In this document: positions 20,287-32,692 of the stretch, piece after piece
How positions within the stretch are numbered: the first letter of the stretch is position 1
Layout: the number at the start of each line of letters is the position of its first letter
From: Roseivivax sediminis
GTDB taxonomy: Bacteria; Pseudomonadota; Alphaproteobacteria; Rhodobacterales; Rhodobacteraceae
Reading direction: 5' to 3'
NCBI RefSeq assembly: GCF_900112685.1
Contig: NZ_FOMS01000003.1
Coordinates: 186,001-250,000 of the forward strand
DNA: 64,000 nucleotides
The notes under the pieces: model-generated
Database searches by the model: none
Told to the model about the DNA's origin: nothing
Seen by the model: only the letters and a program-made list of their open reading frames with translations
Program-made: the position numbers and the translations under genes

Positions 20287-20315
20287 TCTGTAAACAAAAG
20301 AGGCTGTTGCGTCAA
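20287..20315 (-). promoter_or_regulatory. sigma-70-type promoter for the helicase gene
   Basis: On the minus strand, TTGACG (20310-20315), a 17-base spacer and TACAGA (20287-20292) form a good housekeeping promoter. Transcription would start near 20280 and give a leader of about 217 bases. Confidence 0.6.
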
Positions 20316-20333
20316 CGCGATCTGCCTTCGAGG

Positions 20334-21290
20334 TCAGACTTCGGCGTCCACGATGCCGGGAAAGTGTGTCCTGCGCAGCGCGGTGGGCGCGAAGGGCAGG
20401 CGCCGCAGCAGCCCCTCGCGCTCCAGTGCGGCGCAGAGCGTCGGAGTCGCGGTGGCGACATCCTCGAAGAAACGGCGCAACGCGGCCTCGCCGCCCTCGG
20501 CTTCGATGCGGCGGAAAAGATCGTGCAGCGACAGCGCGTCGGGGCCGCGCACCTGCGGCTTCAGTTCCGCGCGGTAGGACCCGCGGGCCAGGCGAAAGCG
20601 GTAGGCGGCGAGGAAATGGTCCCAGCTTTCGGCGTGCAGATGCGCCAGCGCGATCTGCGGCAGTTCCACCATGCCGGGATTCTGCTCGCCCGCGCGAAAG
20701 ACATTGTGGATGCGGATCTGCACACCCTCCGCCCCTGTGCGGAAGAACAGCTTGCCGGCGACGTGGCTGAGGAAGCCCCCCGAAAGATGATCGGCCCAGT
20801 CCGGGAAGCAGGCCCGAGCCGCCGCCGCGCGCCGCGTCTGATCGAGATGCAGCGCCTTGAACGAGCGGGTGCCTGGCATGTCTCCGGCACCGGGGGCGAG
20901 CGCCTCCATGGGCCGGACCCGGGTGCAGAAGACATCTCCTGGCAGGGCCGACAGCACCTCTTCGACAGGCCGTTCCGGCACGAGGAACTCGTCCACGTCG
21001 ATATGGGTCAGCCAGTCGACTTCCGTCCGCCGGCTGTAGGCGTGGCGCGCGTTCCGCGATTGCCGCGCCTGGTGCGCCTCGGGGCGGCCGCCGCGTTTCT
21101 TCCAATAGGCGTCATCGGTGCGGACGACGCGCAGCCTGGGATGGGCCGACAGCGTGGCCTCCGTCTCCGGGTCGGGCTCGTCGAGATAAAGGTAGATCCG
21201 CTGCGCCCCGAGCTCCAGGTGCCAGGCGGCGAAGTCGAGCACCGCTTCCAGCGCCGCGTTGGTGGTGCAGACCGCGCCCCAGCGGTTCAT
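20334..21290 (-). CDS. glycosyltransferase family 2/92-like protein, short paralogue
   Basis: A 318-residue protein with the pattern of Rhodobacteraceae proteins annotated as glycosyltransferase family 2 (Glyco_tranf_2_4 type). It has an N-terminal strand with WGAVCTTNA, AAWHLELGAQRIYLYLDEPD, the presumed metal/sugar-nucleotide motif THIDVDEFL (a DxD), and a C-terminal RARGSYR-like and FPGIVD region. No signal or membrane helix is visible. Its ATG overlaps the stop of the upstream paralogue (TCAT at 21287-21290), so the two are translated together. The acceptor is unknown. Confidence 0.75.
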   Translation of the reverse strand: MNRWGAVCTTNAALEAVLDFAAWHLELGAQRIYLYLDEPDPETEATLSAHPRLRVVRTDDAYWKKRGGRPEAHQARQSRNARHAYSRRTEVDWLTHIDVDEFLVPERPVEEVLSALPGDVFCTRVRPMEALAPGAGDMPGTRSFKALHLDQTRRAAAARACFPDWADHLSGGFLSHVAGKLFFRTGAEGVQIRIHNVFRAGEQNPGMVELPQIALAHLHAESWDHFLAAYRFRLARGSYRAELKPQVRGPDALSLHDLFRRIEAEGGEAALRRFFEDVATATPTLCAALEREGLLRRLPFAPTALRRTHFPGIVDAEV

Positions 21291-23020
21291 GCCGGCACCG
21301 TTCCGAAGACCCGTGCCACCGCGGCGTCGAGGTCGAGCGGATGGTCGAGCAGCATCCCGTGCGCCGCGAGCCGCGCGCGCAGCTCAGGCGTGTCGCGGCA
21401 AACCTCCTCGAAGAAAGCGCGCAGGCCGTCCTCGCCTTCTGTCTCGTCGAGGAATGCGAGGATATCGGCGAGGCCCATATCGGCGGGATCCTCGTTGCGC
21501 TTGCGGTAGGACCCGTGGCTGCGTCGGAACTCGAGGTGGTCCCGGAAATGCGCCCAGCTCGGCGCGTGAAGGTGGCCCAGGTGCACGCCCGACAGCTGTG
21601 TCTTCGTCTTCAGATGCACGCCGTCGCGGCGCAGCGCATGGATGCCGAAGCGGATGTCGCCCGGCTGCCCGGTGCGGACGAAGACCTTGCCGGTGACGTG
21701 GCTCAGGAAACCGCCATAGAGGTGCAGCCCGAAGGTCGGGTAGATGTCCTGAACGACGGCCTTGGGCTGTCCGGCGCCCTTGTGGGTGAGCTTGAAGTGC
21801 CTTGCCGGTCCCCCCGCTTCGAGCGCCAGCAGTTCTGCCGGCACGATGCGGGCGAAATCGGTGTCCTCGTGCAGCTCCGACAACGCCTCCGCCACCGGAC
21901 GGCGAGGCAGCAGGAACTCGTCCACGTCGATATGGCCCAGCCAGTCGAGCCCGGCGCCGGCGCCGTGCAGCACCTGCGTCGCCACCCAGGCCTGGCGCAG
22001 CTGATGCGGCCCGGGTCGAGGCTTGCCGGCCCGTTCCCAGTATGCCGTGTCACAAACGGTAACCCGGATCTTCGGATGATCGCCCAGCCGCGCGACGACC
22101 TCCGGCTCCGGCGCGTCGAGGAAGATGTGCAGCTCCGTTGCCCCAAGCTCCAGGTGATGCGCGGCAAATCGCAGCACGTCACGTGAGGGCGCCTTGACCA
22201 GCGACACCAGCCCCCAGCGCAGCCGCGCCGCATCGGGCGCCGGGCGCGCCGACGCGGGCCGCGTGTCCTTGCGCGCCTTGCGCTGGCGCATCACCTGCAA
22301 CCGGCCGAAAAGCGTTCCGGGATCGTGGATCAGCATGTCGAGGAGCCGCATCGCCGGGGGGCCGATCACCGGATCGGCCTCCGCCTCGCGCCAGAGCCGG
22401 CCGATCAGGTTGACGTCGAGTCCGCCCGAGGTGAGCGAATAGGGTGCCATCTCCATCGGAAGCGGTGCCGCGACGCGCCGGTCGAGCGGGTGGGGCGTCT
22501 CGGGCGTCGTGCCGGAATGCAGCCGCTCGAACTCGTAGAGCTTCATCGCCCCCATCAGCGTCGACAGCGCCAGCCCGAGGCTGCGCTGCGCCGTCGTCGC
22601 CCCGTGATCGCCGAAGGTGGAGAGGGACGACACCAGCCACCGCGGATCGAGCGTCTCGGTCAGGTCCGCGCCCTGTTCGGTCCAGATCCGCTGGAACAGC
22701 GCCGGCGCATGGTCCGGCCAGTCGCGCTTGCGCAGATGCGCGATCACCAGCCCGTTGAGGCAGGCAAGTTCACTCTGCCCGGTGAACTCCTTCCGCAGGG
22801 CGTGCCGCTTGCGGTGGTGGTCCGAGCGGAAGGGCGGCGCCTCCCCCGGATCGGTATCGGGGTCGCACACGACCGCGTCCGCGAGGGCCGCGAGGTCCGT
22901 CTCCAGCGATCCCAGCGCCTCGCCCGGCGCAAAGGAGAGCGGCGCCCGCCGCTCTTCCATCCGGGACAGCAAGACCGGCATGCCGCCGGGATAGACCGGG
23001 GAACGATCATCATGGCTCAT
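21287..23020 (-). CDS. glycosyltransferase family 2/92-like protein with long N-terminal extension
   Basis: A protein of about 577 residues. The C-terminal 300 residues parallel the downstream 318-residue protein: AAHHLELGATELHIFLDAP, GHIDVDEFL, GGFLSHVTGKVFVRTG and SHGSYRKRN. The N-terminal 270 residues form a separate, mostly helical region I did not recognise (key stretch DHHRKRHALRKEF). The start is uncertain: ATG 23020 or ATG 23083, neither with a good ribosome-binding site. The pair looks like a tandem duplication in which one copy carries an added domain. Confidence 0.7.
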   Translation of the reverse strand: MSHDDRSPVYPGGMPVLLSRMEERRAPLSFAPGEALGSLETDLAALADAVVCDPDTDPGEAPPFRSDHHRKRHALRKEFTGQSELACLNGLVIAHLRKRDWPDHAPALFQRIWTEQGADLTETLDPRWLVSSLSTFGDHGATTAQRSLGLALSTLMGAMKLYEFERLHSGTTPETPHPLDRRVAAPLPMEMAPYSLTSGGLDVNLIGRLWREAEADPVIGPPAMRLLDMLIHDPGTLFGRLQVMRQRKARKDTRPASARPAPDAARLRWGLVSLVKAPSRDVLRFAAHHLELGATELHIFLDAPEPEVVARLGDHPKIRVTVCDTAYWERAGKPRPGPHQLRQAWVATQVLHGAGAGLDWLGHIDVDEFLLPRRPVAEALSELHEDTDFARIVPAELLALEAGGPARHFKLTHKGAGQPKAVVQDIYPTFGLHLYGGFLSHVTGKVFVRTGQPGDIRFGIHALRRDGVHLKTKTQLSGVHLGHLHAPSWAHFRDHLEFRRSHGSYRKRNEDPADMGLADILAFLDETEGEDGLRAFFEEVCRDTPELRARLAAHGMLLDHPLDLDAAVARVFGTVPA

Positions 23021-23102
23021 GCCGCAAAATCTGCGCGACCCACGCGGCCGAAACAAGGAAAGACAGGGATCAAACCGCGGCATTCCGCGCCGGCATCCCG
23101 GC

Positions 23103-23148
23103 TTCTTCGGGCCGCAAATACTCCGGGGGTGCAGGGGGCGGAGCCCCC
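23103..23148 (-). repeat. 3'-end element, copy 3 (minus strand)
   Basis: Read on the minus strand, a 6-bp stem GGGGGC/GCCCCC (23143-23148 with 23134-23139) is followed by TGCACCCCCGGAGTATTTGC and GAAGAAG. It starts about 35 bases after the mnmA stop in the mnmA direction. Compare the copies at 14900 and 18205. Confidence 0.6.
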
Positions 23149-23182
23149 GCCGGCGGGGCGCCGGGGCTCGCGCGGCGCCGCG

Positions 23183-24325
23183 TCAGTTCCCGCGCCAGAT
23201 CCACCCGCCGCCGAAGATGCGCGTGCTGTCGGTGTCGTAGAAGACACAGGCCTGTCCCGGGGAGACGCCTTCTTCGGGCGTGACCAGCTCCACCTCTGCC
23301 TCGGTTTCCGAGACCGGCCGGATCACCGCCTCGCGCGGGGGACGGGTGGAGCGGACCTTGACCGCCACATGCCATTCGGCGCGCGAGGTCAGGGGCGCGT
23401 CGCCCAGCCAGTTGATCTCGCGCACCGGCACGGTGCGGGTGGCCAGCATGTCCTTCGGCCCGACGATCACGCGGGCATTGTCCACGTCCAGTTTCACGAC
23501 GTAGAGCGGCTCCGAGAGACCGCCGATGCCGAGCCCGCGGCGCTGGCCGATCGTGTAGTGGATCACACCGTCGTGCCGGCCGAGGAGACGTCCGTCGGCA
23601 TGCACGATCTCGCCCGGATCGGCAGCTCCGGGGCGCAGTTTCTCGATCACGCTGGCATAGTCGCCGTTCGGCACGAAGCAGATATCCTGGCTGTCGGGCT
23701 TGTCGGCCACCGGCAGCCCGTAGCGCTCTGCCAGCGCCCGGGTGTCCGCTTTGGAGGCCAGGTGCCCGAGCGGGAAGCGCAGGTAATCGAGCTGCTCGCG
23801 CGTCGTCGAGAACAGGAAATAGGATTGATCGCGCTGCGGATCGGCGGCGGAGTGCAGCTCCGCCCCCGTCGGCCCGGTCTTGCGCTGGATGTAGTGCCCC
23901 GTGGCCATGCAATCGGCGTCAAGGTCCCGGGCCGTCTCCAGCAGGTCCTTGAACTTCACCCGTTCGTTGCAGCGGATGCAGGGCACTGGTGTTGCGCCGG
24001 CAAGGTAGCTGTCGGCGAACTCGTCGATCACCGCGTCGCGAAAGACGTTCTCGTAGTCGAGGACGTAATGCGGAAAGCCCATGGTTTCCGCCACGCGCCG
24101 CGCGTCGTGAATGTCGAGACCCGCACAGCACGCGCCCTTTTTTGCCAGCGCCGCCCCGTGATCGTAGAGCTGGAGGGTCACGCCCACGACGTCATAGCCC
24201 TCTTCCGCCAGTTGCGCGGCCACGACCGAACTGTCGACACCGCCGGACATGGCGACGACGACGCGCGTGTCGGACGGCGGCTTGGGCAGGCCCAGCGAAT
24301 TCAGCGGGGCGCGGTCGAGGGGCAT
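23183..24325 (-). CDS. mnmA: tRNA-specific 2-thiouridylase MnmA
   Basis: This 380-residue enzyme makes 2-thiouridine at the wobble position of tRNA-Lys/Glu/Gln. The PP-loop SGGVDSS binds ATP. One catalytic Cys lies in [10 protein letters not shown] and the second in [10 protein letters not shown]. The start at 24325 is fixed by AAGGAG seven bases upstream. A longer frame to 24391 would overlap the promoter region shared with sciP. It is transcribed divergently from sciP. Confidence 0.95.
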   Translation of the reverse strand: MPLDRAPLNSLGLPKPPSDTRVVVAMSGGVDSSVVAAQLAEEGYDVVGVTLQLYDHGAALAKKGACCAGLDIHDARRVAETMGFPHYVLDYENVFRDAVIDEFADSYLAGATPVPCIRCNERVKFKDLLETARDLDADCMATGHYIQRKTGPTGAELHSAADPQRDQSYFLFSTTREQLDYLRFPLGHLASKADTRALAERYGLPVADKPDSQDICFVPNGDYASVIEKLRPGAADPGEIVHADGRLLGRHDGVIHYTIGQRRGLGIGGLSEPLYVVKLDVDNARVIVGPKDMLATRTVPVREINWLGDAPLTSRAEWHVAVKVRSTRPPREAVIRPVSETEAEVELVTPEEGVSPGQACVFYDTDSTRIFGGGWIWRGN

Positions 24326-24446
24326 GGCGGTCTCCTTGGAATGCGGCGGAAATATAGGAAAATCCAAGGCAATCTCAAGGGTGTGGTTCATCGCGAATTA
24401 AGCGTCTGGCGCCATTCATTTCCGCGCAGCCAAGGGTAATGCCGCC

Positions 24447-24725
24447 ATGTACCTGAAAAAAATAGACGGGCCGCGTGCCGTGACCCTCCCGAACGGAACG
24501 GTAATGACGCGCGCCGACTTGCCGCCGCCCAGCACGAAGCGCTGGGTCGCCTCGCGCAAGGCGGCCGTGGTGCGCGCGGTCGTGCACGGATTGCTGACCG
24601 AAGCGCAGGCGCAGGACCGGTACCAGCTCAGCGAGGAGGAGCTGGCTTGCTGGATCCGCGCGATGGCCGATCACGGGGAACGCGGATTGAAGGCGACGAG
24701 TGTCCAGAAATTGCGACAAGGGTAA
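24447..24725 (+). CDS. sciP: CtrA inhibitor SciP (DUF1153)
   Basis: A 92-residue helix-turn-helix protein. The N-terminus MYLKKIDGPRAVTLPNGTVM and the segment RWVASRKAAVVRAV are the hallmarks of the SciP/DUF1153 family. In Caulobacter, SciP binds CtrA and blocks CtrA-activated transcription. Here it lies 114 bases upstream of ctrA on the same strand, which suggests linked control. In the Rhodobacteraceae the CtrA system mainly controls motility and gene-transfer-agent functions. Confidence 0.92.
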   Translation: MYLKKIDGPRAVTLPNGTVMTRADLPPPSTKRWVASRKAAVVRAVVHGLLTEAQAQDRYQLSEEELACWIRAMADHGERGLKATSVQKLRQG

Positions 24726-24748
24726 ATTGTTTACACCTCTAGGGAACT

Positions 24749-24791
24749 TTGACTACGCTCATGCAACGGGAGGTAATAGGAAGTTAACCAT
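24749..24791 (+). promoter_or_regulatory. candidate ctrA promoter with CtrA half-site
   Basis: TTGACT (24749-24754), 17 bases and GGTAAT (24772-24777) form a candidate promoter. TTAACCAT, a CtrA half-site of the type found in CtrA targets, lies at 24784-24791 next to the predicted transcription start. This fits autoregulation of ctrA. Only one half-site is clear. Confidence 0.45.
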
Positions 24792-24839
24792 TAGACGTCA
24801 TTGAAGTGCCCTAGGTTACCTGTACACGGAGTTTGGACA

Positions 24840-25559
24840 ATGCGCGTCCTCTTGATTGAAGATGACCCCACAACGTCCCGCAGCATCGAGTTGATGCTGA
24901 CCCGGTCGAACCTGAACGTATATGCCACGGATATGGGTGAAGAGGGGGTCGATCTTGCCAAGCTCTACGATTACGACCTGATCCTGCTCGACATCACGCT
25001 ACCGGACATCACCGGTCACGAAGTGCTGCGCCAGCTGCGCACGTCCCGGATCTCCACGCCTATCCTGATCCTGTCGGGCAACGACGATACCGAAAGCAAG
25101 CTCAAGGGGTTCGGTTTCGGCGCCGACGACTATCTCACCAAGCCGTTCCATGCCGACGAGCTGGTCGCGCGCATCCACGCGATCATCCGCCGATCCAAGG
25201 GGCATGCGCAATCGGTCATTCGCACCGGCAAGATCAATGTGAACCTTGACGCAAAGACGGTGGACGTCGCCGGCCAACCGGTGCACCTGACGGGCAAGGA
25301 ATACCAGATGCTGGAGCTTCTGAGCCTGCGCAAGGGCACGACGCTGACCAAGGAGATGTTCCTGAACCACCTCTACGGCGGCATGGACGAGCCCGAACTC
25401 AAGATCATCGACGTCTTCATCTGCAAACTGCGCAAGAAGCTGTCCGAGGCCACGGGCGATCCCAGTTACATCGAGACCGTGTGGGGCCGCGGTTACGTAC
25501 TGCGCGATCCCGAACAGGACGGCGAAAGTGCGGACGACCCGGTCGCCATTCGGGCCTGA
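24840..25559 (+). CDS. ctrA: cell-cycle response regulator CtrA
   Basis: A 239-residue OmpR-type response regulator. The receiver domain (residues 1-120) has the acidic pocket EDD and the phospho-acceptor Asp in [10 protein letters not shown] (about Asp51). The DNA-binding winged helix (130-230) has [12 protein letters not shown] and [10 protein letters not shown], nearly invariant in CtrA. The start at 24840 has GGAG upstream. It is a global regulator, and together with the adjacent sciP it forms an activator-inhibitor pair. Confidence 0.97.
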   Translation: MRVLLIEDDPTTSRSIELMLTRSNLNVYATDMGEEGVDLAKLYDYDLILLDITLPDITGHEVLRQLRTSRISTPILILSGNDDTESKLKGFGFGADDYLTKPFHADELVARIHAIIRRSKGHAQSVIRTGKINVNLDAKTVDVAGQPVHLTGKEYQMLELLSLRKGTTLTKEMFLNHLYGGMDEPELKIIDVFICKLRKKLSEATGDPSYIETVWGRGYVLRDPEQDGESADDPVAIRA

Positions 25560-25649
25560 CCGCGCCTTATACTTGCCGACGAACCCGATCTCTCGGCACA
25601 GTAGAGCGGAGCCACGCCATCGGCTGCGGATCTTCCGGCGGTGACCTGA

Positions 25650-29947
<4,298 letters not shown>

Positions 29948-29978
29948 GCCGATCCGCCGGCTGCCATTATGCACGGAT

Positions 29979-29993
29979 GTTCTTAAAAAGTTC
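29979..29993 (+). promoter_or_regulatory. LexA (SOS) box, GTTC-N7-GTTC
   Basis: The sequence is GTTC TTAAAAA GTTC, an exact match to the direct-repeat LexA operator known for alphaproteobacteria. It lies 32 bases after the recG stop and 58 bases before the start of a 36-residue membrane protein. TTTACA directly after it (29994-29999) could be a -35 element. A good -10 is not obvious. Confidence 0.75.
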
Positions 29994-30051
29994 TTTACAT
30001 GGCGTGGAGTGATGTGAGAACAAAGTGGCAACAGATATGTTGGAGGTTGTA

Positions 30052-30162
30052 ATGCACAGCAGGATCAAGTTCGCGCTTCGTCAACCCGAGGCCCTGATCG
30101 TACAGGACGCGTTCGGAGCTTTGGCGCTTGTCGTCATGCTCTTTGCCGGCCTCCATCTCTGA
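30052..30162 (+). CDS. 36-residue membrane microprotein under a LexA box
   Basis: An ATG at 30052 follows GGAGG (30042-30046) at ideal spacing. The peptide has a basic N-terminal part (HSRIKFALRQPE) and a hydrophobic C-terminal helix (about residues 22-36), so it is predicted to be a single-span inner-membrane protein. A perfect LexA box sits upstream and an intrinsic terminator downstream, making it a self-contained SOS-type unit. In Caulobacter the SOS-induced division inhibitor SidA is also a tiny single-span protein. I see no sequence proof of homology, so a SidA-like role is inference. Confidence 0.75.
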   Translation: MHSRIKFALRQPEALIVQDAFGALALVVMLFAGLHL

Positions 30163-30293
30163 TGCGGTTTTCTGCCTGCGTCGCTCGTCCCTGAGCCTTT
30201 TATCCGTGTGTCCCCAACGCGCGGGTTCGGCCGATACGGTCTGTCCCCCGTTACGCCTCTTGCCGGCCCGGGTTTCACGAGAGACGCCCCTGA

Positions 30294-30333
30294 CCGCCGC
30301 CGTCGCGCTGAACGCGACGCGCGGCGGTTTTTT
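30294..30333 (+). terminator. rho-independent terminator after the SOS microprotein
   Basis: A long GC stem (CCGCCGC-CGTCGCG, loop CTGAA, CGCGACGCGCGGCGG with one bulge) is followed by TTTTTT at 30328-30333. It terminates the plus-strand transcript, and its U-run overlaps the stop of the convergent chemoreceptor gene. The 131 bases between the microprotein and this hairpin hold no other gene that I can support. Confidence 0.85.
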
Positions 30334-31750
30334 ACATCCGATAGGCCAGTCGAAGTCCGCCCCAATGGCGCCCCTGCACGCGGATCGGCGCGGAGAGATC
30401 CTTCATCATCACGAATTGCCCGCCGCCCATGTCGCGGCGATAGATCTGCAGTAGGAACGGTTCCGTGTTGCGCCCAGCCTTCAGCCCGACACGATCGTCA
30501 AAGATCCGTCGGTTCCTGCAATTGGCCGCGTTCCAGACGGGATCGGTCGATTGCGGCTGCGAGAACTTGCGGTTGTGGGTGGGCAGGTAGCCGTTGCGAT
30601 CGACCGCGGCGCAGAACACCACCTTGGAATGGCGGGCGAGAACGGGTTCCTGGATGTCTGGCAGAATGGCGTCGGTCAGTTCGGTGAATGCGGTTGTCAC
30701 CTGCTGCGGATCGGTCTTTGGAACGGGGCGATAGTCTGTGTCGAACAAGCGAGCGAGGCTGATGCGGCCCCGGGCGAGGGCCGCTTCGAAAGCCTCCGAG
30801 ATCTGGCCGGCAAGGTCCTGCACGAGCGTGATCATCGGGCCGTCAGCGCCTTCGGACCCCAGTTGCACGGCCTTTTGCATCACTCCTTCCGATACGTCGA
30901 TCAGCGTGTCGCTGCGCTGCTTGGCCTCCTTGACGCCGGTCGACACCCCCGAGATCGACCGCGCCACCTCCGAGATCGCGGGCGAGAGCCGCTCCACCGT
31001 CGTTTCCGTCTTGCCCACATGCGTGCCGATCTCCTCGGTCTCGCGCTTCATGGCGCTCATCCGCATCTCGATCTCCGACAGCGCCGCGTCGGTGTCTTCG
31101 CCGCGATTCAGCAGCTCCGACGCCACTTCGGAGGTGTCGACCGCTCCCTTCCGCAATTCGTTCATCCAGTCGGTCATGCGGCCGATGGTCGTGGAGATAT
31201 CCGCCGCGGCGGTGCTGGTCTTCTGACTCAGTTCGTTGATCGCCTCCGCCACGATGGCAAAGCCCATTCCCGCCTGTCCGGCGCGCGCCGCCTCGATCTT
31301 GGCGTTCATCGCGAGAATGTTGACCTGGGAGGCGATGGAGGCGATCTGCGCGTTCGAGTTGCGCACGGCCACGAGCATGTCGTCGACCGCGTCCGAACCG
31401 GAGCGTACGGATTGCACCCATTCGGCGAGCGCGCGGGACGAACCGCTGGTAGCCGACAGGATCGCGATGGAGTCCTTCACGCCGCCTTGAGCGGCATCCA
31501 TATCCTCGATCACGCGGCGCGTGGTCTGGCCGACCCGTCGCGCGGAGTCGCGGAGATCGTCCGTCTGTTCCTGCAGGGATTGCAACCGATGCATCTGTTC
31601 CGAGCCGCTGGCGTCGAGGTCGGTCAGGAAGCCCGCTATGTCCACCAGTTCGCGCCCCAGCGAGGTCGCGTCGTCCGACAGCCCCTTGAGAATGTTCGCC
31701 GTGACGTGGGGTTTGCCGAGATCGGTGTCGTGCTGCATCCGGGCGCTCAC
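30332..31750 (-). CDS. soluble methyl-accepting chemotaxis-type protein
   Basis: A 472-residue protein without transmembrane helices. Residues about 30-330 form the long signalling coiled coil, with the hairpin tip ILAMNAKIEAARAGQAGMGF. The C-terminal 110 residues are a separate sensor-like domain (NRRIFDDRVGLKAGRN, then FLLQIYRRDMGGG). The tip differs from the canonical ALNAAIEAARAGE..GRGF. The start is GTG 31750 or ATG 31738, neither with a strong ribosome-binding site. It is probably a cytoplasmic receptor or a non-chemotaxis MCP-like signalling protein. Confidence 0.85.
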   Translation of the reverse strand: MSARMQHDTDLGKPHVTANILKGLSDDATSLGRELVDIAGFLTDLDASGSEQMHRLQSLQEQTDDLRDSARRVGQTTRRVIEDMDAAQGGVKDSIAILSATSGSSRALAEWVQSVRSGSDAVDDMLVAVRNSNAQIASIASQVNILAMNAKIEAARAGQAGMGFAIVAEAINELSQKTSTAAADISTTIGRMTDWMNELRKGAVDTSEVASELLNRGEDTDAALSEIEMRMSAMKRETEEIGTHVGKTETTVERLSPAISEVARSISGVSTGVKEAKQRSDTLIDVSEGVMQKAVQLGSEGADGPMITLVQDLAGQISEAFEAALARGRISLARLFDTDYRPVPKTDPQQVTTAFTELTDAILPDIQEPVLARHSKVVFCAAVDRNGYLPTHNRKFSQPQSTDPVWNAANCRNRRIFDDRVGLKAGRNTEPFLLQIYRRDMGGGQFVMMKDLSAPIRVQGRHWGGLRLAYRM

Positions 31751-31793
31751 ATGAAGACTGCGACCGTCCTAAACGCAAGATGCTGACGAAGGA

Positions 31794-32246
31794 TTAAGCC
31801 GTCTGCCGCGCCTGCGCCATTTCCGCCGCATCGACCGCGGCATCGAGCGCCAGCATGATCGAGGCATGGCGGTTCTTGTAGGCCTGCGCCGGGCGCAGCA
31901 CCTCGAGATTGTCGAACGGGGCGGGCGGAGTCGGGCCATCCGACTTCAACATGGCCTGCAGCGCATCGCGCGCGGCCGCGACCTGAGCAGGGGTCTGGCC
32001 CACGATGGCGCCGCCGACGACCGATGCAGCCGCCTGACCGAGCGCACAGGCCTTCACGTCCTGGCCGAACGCGCTGATGCGGCCGTCTTCCAGCGACAAG
32101 TCGACCGTGACCGTCGATCCGCAAAGCGGCGAGCGTTTCTTGACACTTGCGTCCGGATCCTCGAGCCGCTGCGTGTTCGGAATGTCGGCAGCGAGCGCAA
32201 GGATGCGCTGCGAGTAGAGCTTGATCAGATCGCTGTCGCCGGGCAT
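31794..32246 (-). CDS. NifU/IscU-like iron-sulfur scaffold family protein
   Basis: A 150-residue protein of the NifU N-terminal fold. Cys42 (SPLCGSTV) and Cys67 (KACALGQAA) match the first two scaffold cysteines, but the third conserved Cys near the C-terminus is not seen (the segment reads NRHASIML). The start at 32246 is set by GAAGGGA upstream, and a longer frame to 32300 is rejected. It is divergent from hisI. It could be a scaffold variant or a repurposed paralogue. Confidence 0.8.
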   Translation of the reverse strand: MPGDSDLIKLYSQRILALAADIPNTQRLEDPDASVKKRSPLCGSTVTVDLSLEDGRISAFGQDVKACALGQAAASVVGGAIVGQTPAQVAAARDALQAMLKSDGPTPPAPFDNLEVLRPAQAYKNRHASIMLALDAAVDAAEMAQARQTA

Positions 32247-32314
32247 GGCTTTCCCTTCGCTGTGCTCCCCCCTAGATAGGCGCGACCGTGCCGCATGCAA
32301 AAGGAAAACACTCC

Positions 32315-32677
32315 ATGAGCTTCGATCCCGCTACCTTGGTCTATGATGTGAACGGCCTGATTCCCGCGGTCGCGCAGGATGCAGCGGACGGGACCGTGCT
32401 GATGGTGGCGTGGATGAATCGCGAAGCGGTTGCACGGACGCTCGAAACCGGCCGGGTAACGTACTGGTCGCGCTCCAGACAGAACTTCTGGATCAAGGGC
32501 GAGACGTCGGGGCACGTGCAGCAACTGGTAGAAATGCGGGTCGATTGCGACCGCGACTGCCTGCTGGCGCTGGTGAACCAGACTGGACCGGCCTGTCACA
32601 CGGGGCGGCGCAGTTGCTTCTACACCGCGATCCGCGATGGCGAGGAAACGGAGATCATGACGCCGCTCGAGGGGTAG
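32315..32677 (+). CDS. hisI: phosphoribosyl-AMP cyclohydrolase
   Basis: A 120-residue enzyme of histidine synthesis (third step) acting on phosphoribosyl-AMP. The zinc/magnesium site is seen in [12 protein letters not shown] and [11 protein letters not shown], and [18 protein letters not shown] is the family signature. There is no HisE fusion. The start at 32315 follows AAAGGAAA at proper spacing. It is isolated from other his genes here. It converges with gluQ with only 15 bases between them. Confidence 0.95.
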   Translation: MSFDPATLVYDVNGLIPAVAQDAADGTVLMVAWMNREAVARTLETGRVTYWSRSRQNFWIKGETSGHVQQLVEMRVDCDRDCLLALVNQTGPACHTGRRSCFYTAIRDGEETEIMTPLEG

Positions 32678-32692
32678 GGGTCGGGCGGCAAG

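Noticed and set aside
24375-24719. Minus-strand frame opposite sciP
   Set aside because: sciP on the plus strand matches a known family throughout; the antisense frame has no features.
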